From: Rhizobium sp. Root482
Lineage (GTDB): Bacteria; Pseudomonadota; Alphaproteobacteria; Rhizobiales; Rhizobiaceae
DNA: 64,000 nt
Direction: 5' to 3'
NCBI RefSeq assembly: GCF_001426565.1
Contig: NZ_LMFA01000002.1
Span: forward strand, 62,001-126,000
The notes below the pieces were generated by a model, which saw only the letters and a program-made list of their open reading frames with translations, was not told the DNA's origin and did not search any database. Positions 63,291 through 64,000 of the stretch are shown here, in pieces. Made by a program: the position numbers and the translations under genes. How positions within the stretch are numbered: the first letter of the stretch is position 1; every line of letters begins with the position of its first letter.

Positions 63291-64000
63291 GCGGATCTAG
63301 CTCCGTTCTGAACCCGGAAATTCATCTCGATCGATGCATCGAGAACCACTGCCGCCGCGAAAGCCATCGCCACCGTCGGGACCGCGCCAAGCAATACGAG
63401 ATCCATGGCCGTTTGCCCGATACCCTGGAAAACGAAGACACCAAAGCCGCCACCGCCGATCAGCGCGGCGATCGTGGCCAGCCCAATATTCTGGACGAGC
63501 ACAATGCGGATGCCGGTAAGGATGACAGGCAGTGCCAAAGGCAATTCTACATCGAACAACCGCTGCCGATCGGTCATGCCGATGCCGCGTGCCGCATCAT
63601 TGGCCTCGCGCGGCACGCCGGCAAGCCCGATAACCGTATTGGCAACGACAGGCAGCAGCGAATAAAGGAACAGCGCCACGAAGGCCGGCGCAGCCCCGAT
63701 ACCGCGAATACCGATATTGGCCGCTCCTGGCACGGTTGCAGCGAACCAGGCCAGTGGTCCGATCAGGAGGCCGAACAGCGCGATCGACGGAATGGTCTGG
63801 ATAAGGTTCAGTGTGTTGAGCACGGCATCTTTTAGTGCCGTGAAGCGGTGGCAAAAAATGCCGAGCGGCAGGCCAACGGCGACGGCGGCGGCCAGTGACC
63901 CGAGCGCGAGCATCACATGCCTGCCGGCTTCGGTCCAGAAGACGTCGGCGCGGCCGGAATATTCCTTCATGATAGACAACCCGTTCCAGCTCCCGGACAT
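63287..64000 (-). CDS. ABC importer permease (ProW/OpuCB type), probably cut by the window edge
   Basis: The visible part (237 aa if the ATG at 64000 is used) has about five membrane segments and the coupling loop DAARGIGMTDRQRLFDVELP, followed by LALPVILTGIRIVLVQNIGL. The ATG lies on the last base of the window, and no upstream sequence is available to judge the start, so a longer N-terminus is possible. It forms with 61612-63290 a heteromeric importer. A binding protein gene is expected next, outside the window. Confidence 0.88.
   Translation of the reverse strand: MSGSWNGLSIMKEYSGRADVFWTEAGRHVMLALGSLAAAVAVGLPLGIFCHRFTALKDAVLNTLNLIQTIPSIALFGLLIGPLAWFAATVPGAANIGIRGIGAAPAFVALFLYSLLPVVANTVIGLAGVPREANDAARGIGMTDRQRLFDVELPLALPVILTGIRIVLVQNIGLATIAALIGGGGFGVFVFQGIGQTAMDLVLLGAVPTVAMAFAAAVVLDASIEMNFRVQNGARSA

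Overview
The window comes from a chromosome of the Rhizobiaceae (Rhizobium/Agrobacterium/Ensifer type). About 50 kb is the rhizobial flagellar and chemotaxis regulon, in the gene order known from Sinorhizobium meliloti. It includes the lineage-specific regulators visN/visR and rem, the stator proteins motB/motC with the MotC chaperone motE, flaF/flbT, three tandem flagellins, and a che operon with cheY1, cheY2, cheS, cheD and cheT. GlnII and a divergent DUF2735 gene fit the same family. The genus cannot be fixed from the sequence alone.

Layout. 1-196: start of a WecG/TagA/CpsF glycosyltransferase cut by the window edge. 618-5585 (-): flhA-fliR-fliJ-like-flgJ-like and two small proteins of uncertain role. 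5753-11023 (-): flgE-flgK-flgL-flaF-flbT-flgD-fliQ. 11109-11783 (-): rem. 12062-17309 (-): fliH-motB-motC-fliK-transglycosylase. 17770-21215 (-): three flagellins; the middle one is frameshifted and the first has an in-frame deletion at the same place. 21533-27689 (-): flgB-flgC-fliE-flgG-flgA-flgI-motE-flgH-fliL-fliP. 27871-31391 (-): DUF1217 protein-flgF-fliI-hypothetical. 31574-36855 (+): motA-fliM-fliN-fliG-flhB-hypothetical. 36937-38431 (-): visN-visR. 39355-41040 (-): fliF. 41351-49967 (-): icpA-cheS-cheY1-cheA-cheW-cheR-cheB-cheY2-cheD-cheT.

50526-64000 is ordinary accessory and housekeeping sequence. It holds a MerR regulator facing a glutaredoxin-MauE-DUF305 fusion gene with a mer-type operator, small membrane proteins, a YbaK-domain protein, DUF2735/glnII with a sigma-54 promoter, a class III nucleotide cyclase, an NTF2-like protein, an iron-permease-family protein, a zinc alcohol dehydrogenase, an XRE-cupin regulator facing an omega-aminotransferase, and a two-permease ABC importer that runs off the right edge.

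The most useful new observations are regulatory and allelic. (1) A sequence of the form TTCrCGCAAG-N10-TA lies upstream of every class II-type flagellar operon (seven sites, two of them divergent between motA and the flgF operon). I could not find it before the flagellins, rem or the che operon, so it is a good candidate for a Rem-dependent promoter element. (2) The flagellins share a different promoter element (GCATGA-N16/17-CCGGTWA). (3) Two neighbouring flagellins carry deletions of 42 and 32 nt with one common breakpoint, removing the conserved LGA...R segment of the C-terminal D1 helix. This is either real and biologically important or an assembly artefact. No tRNA, rRNA, CRISPR array, insertion sequence or prophage was recognised.
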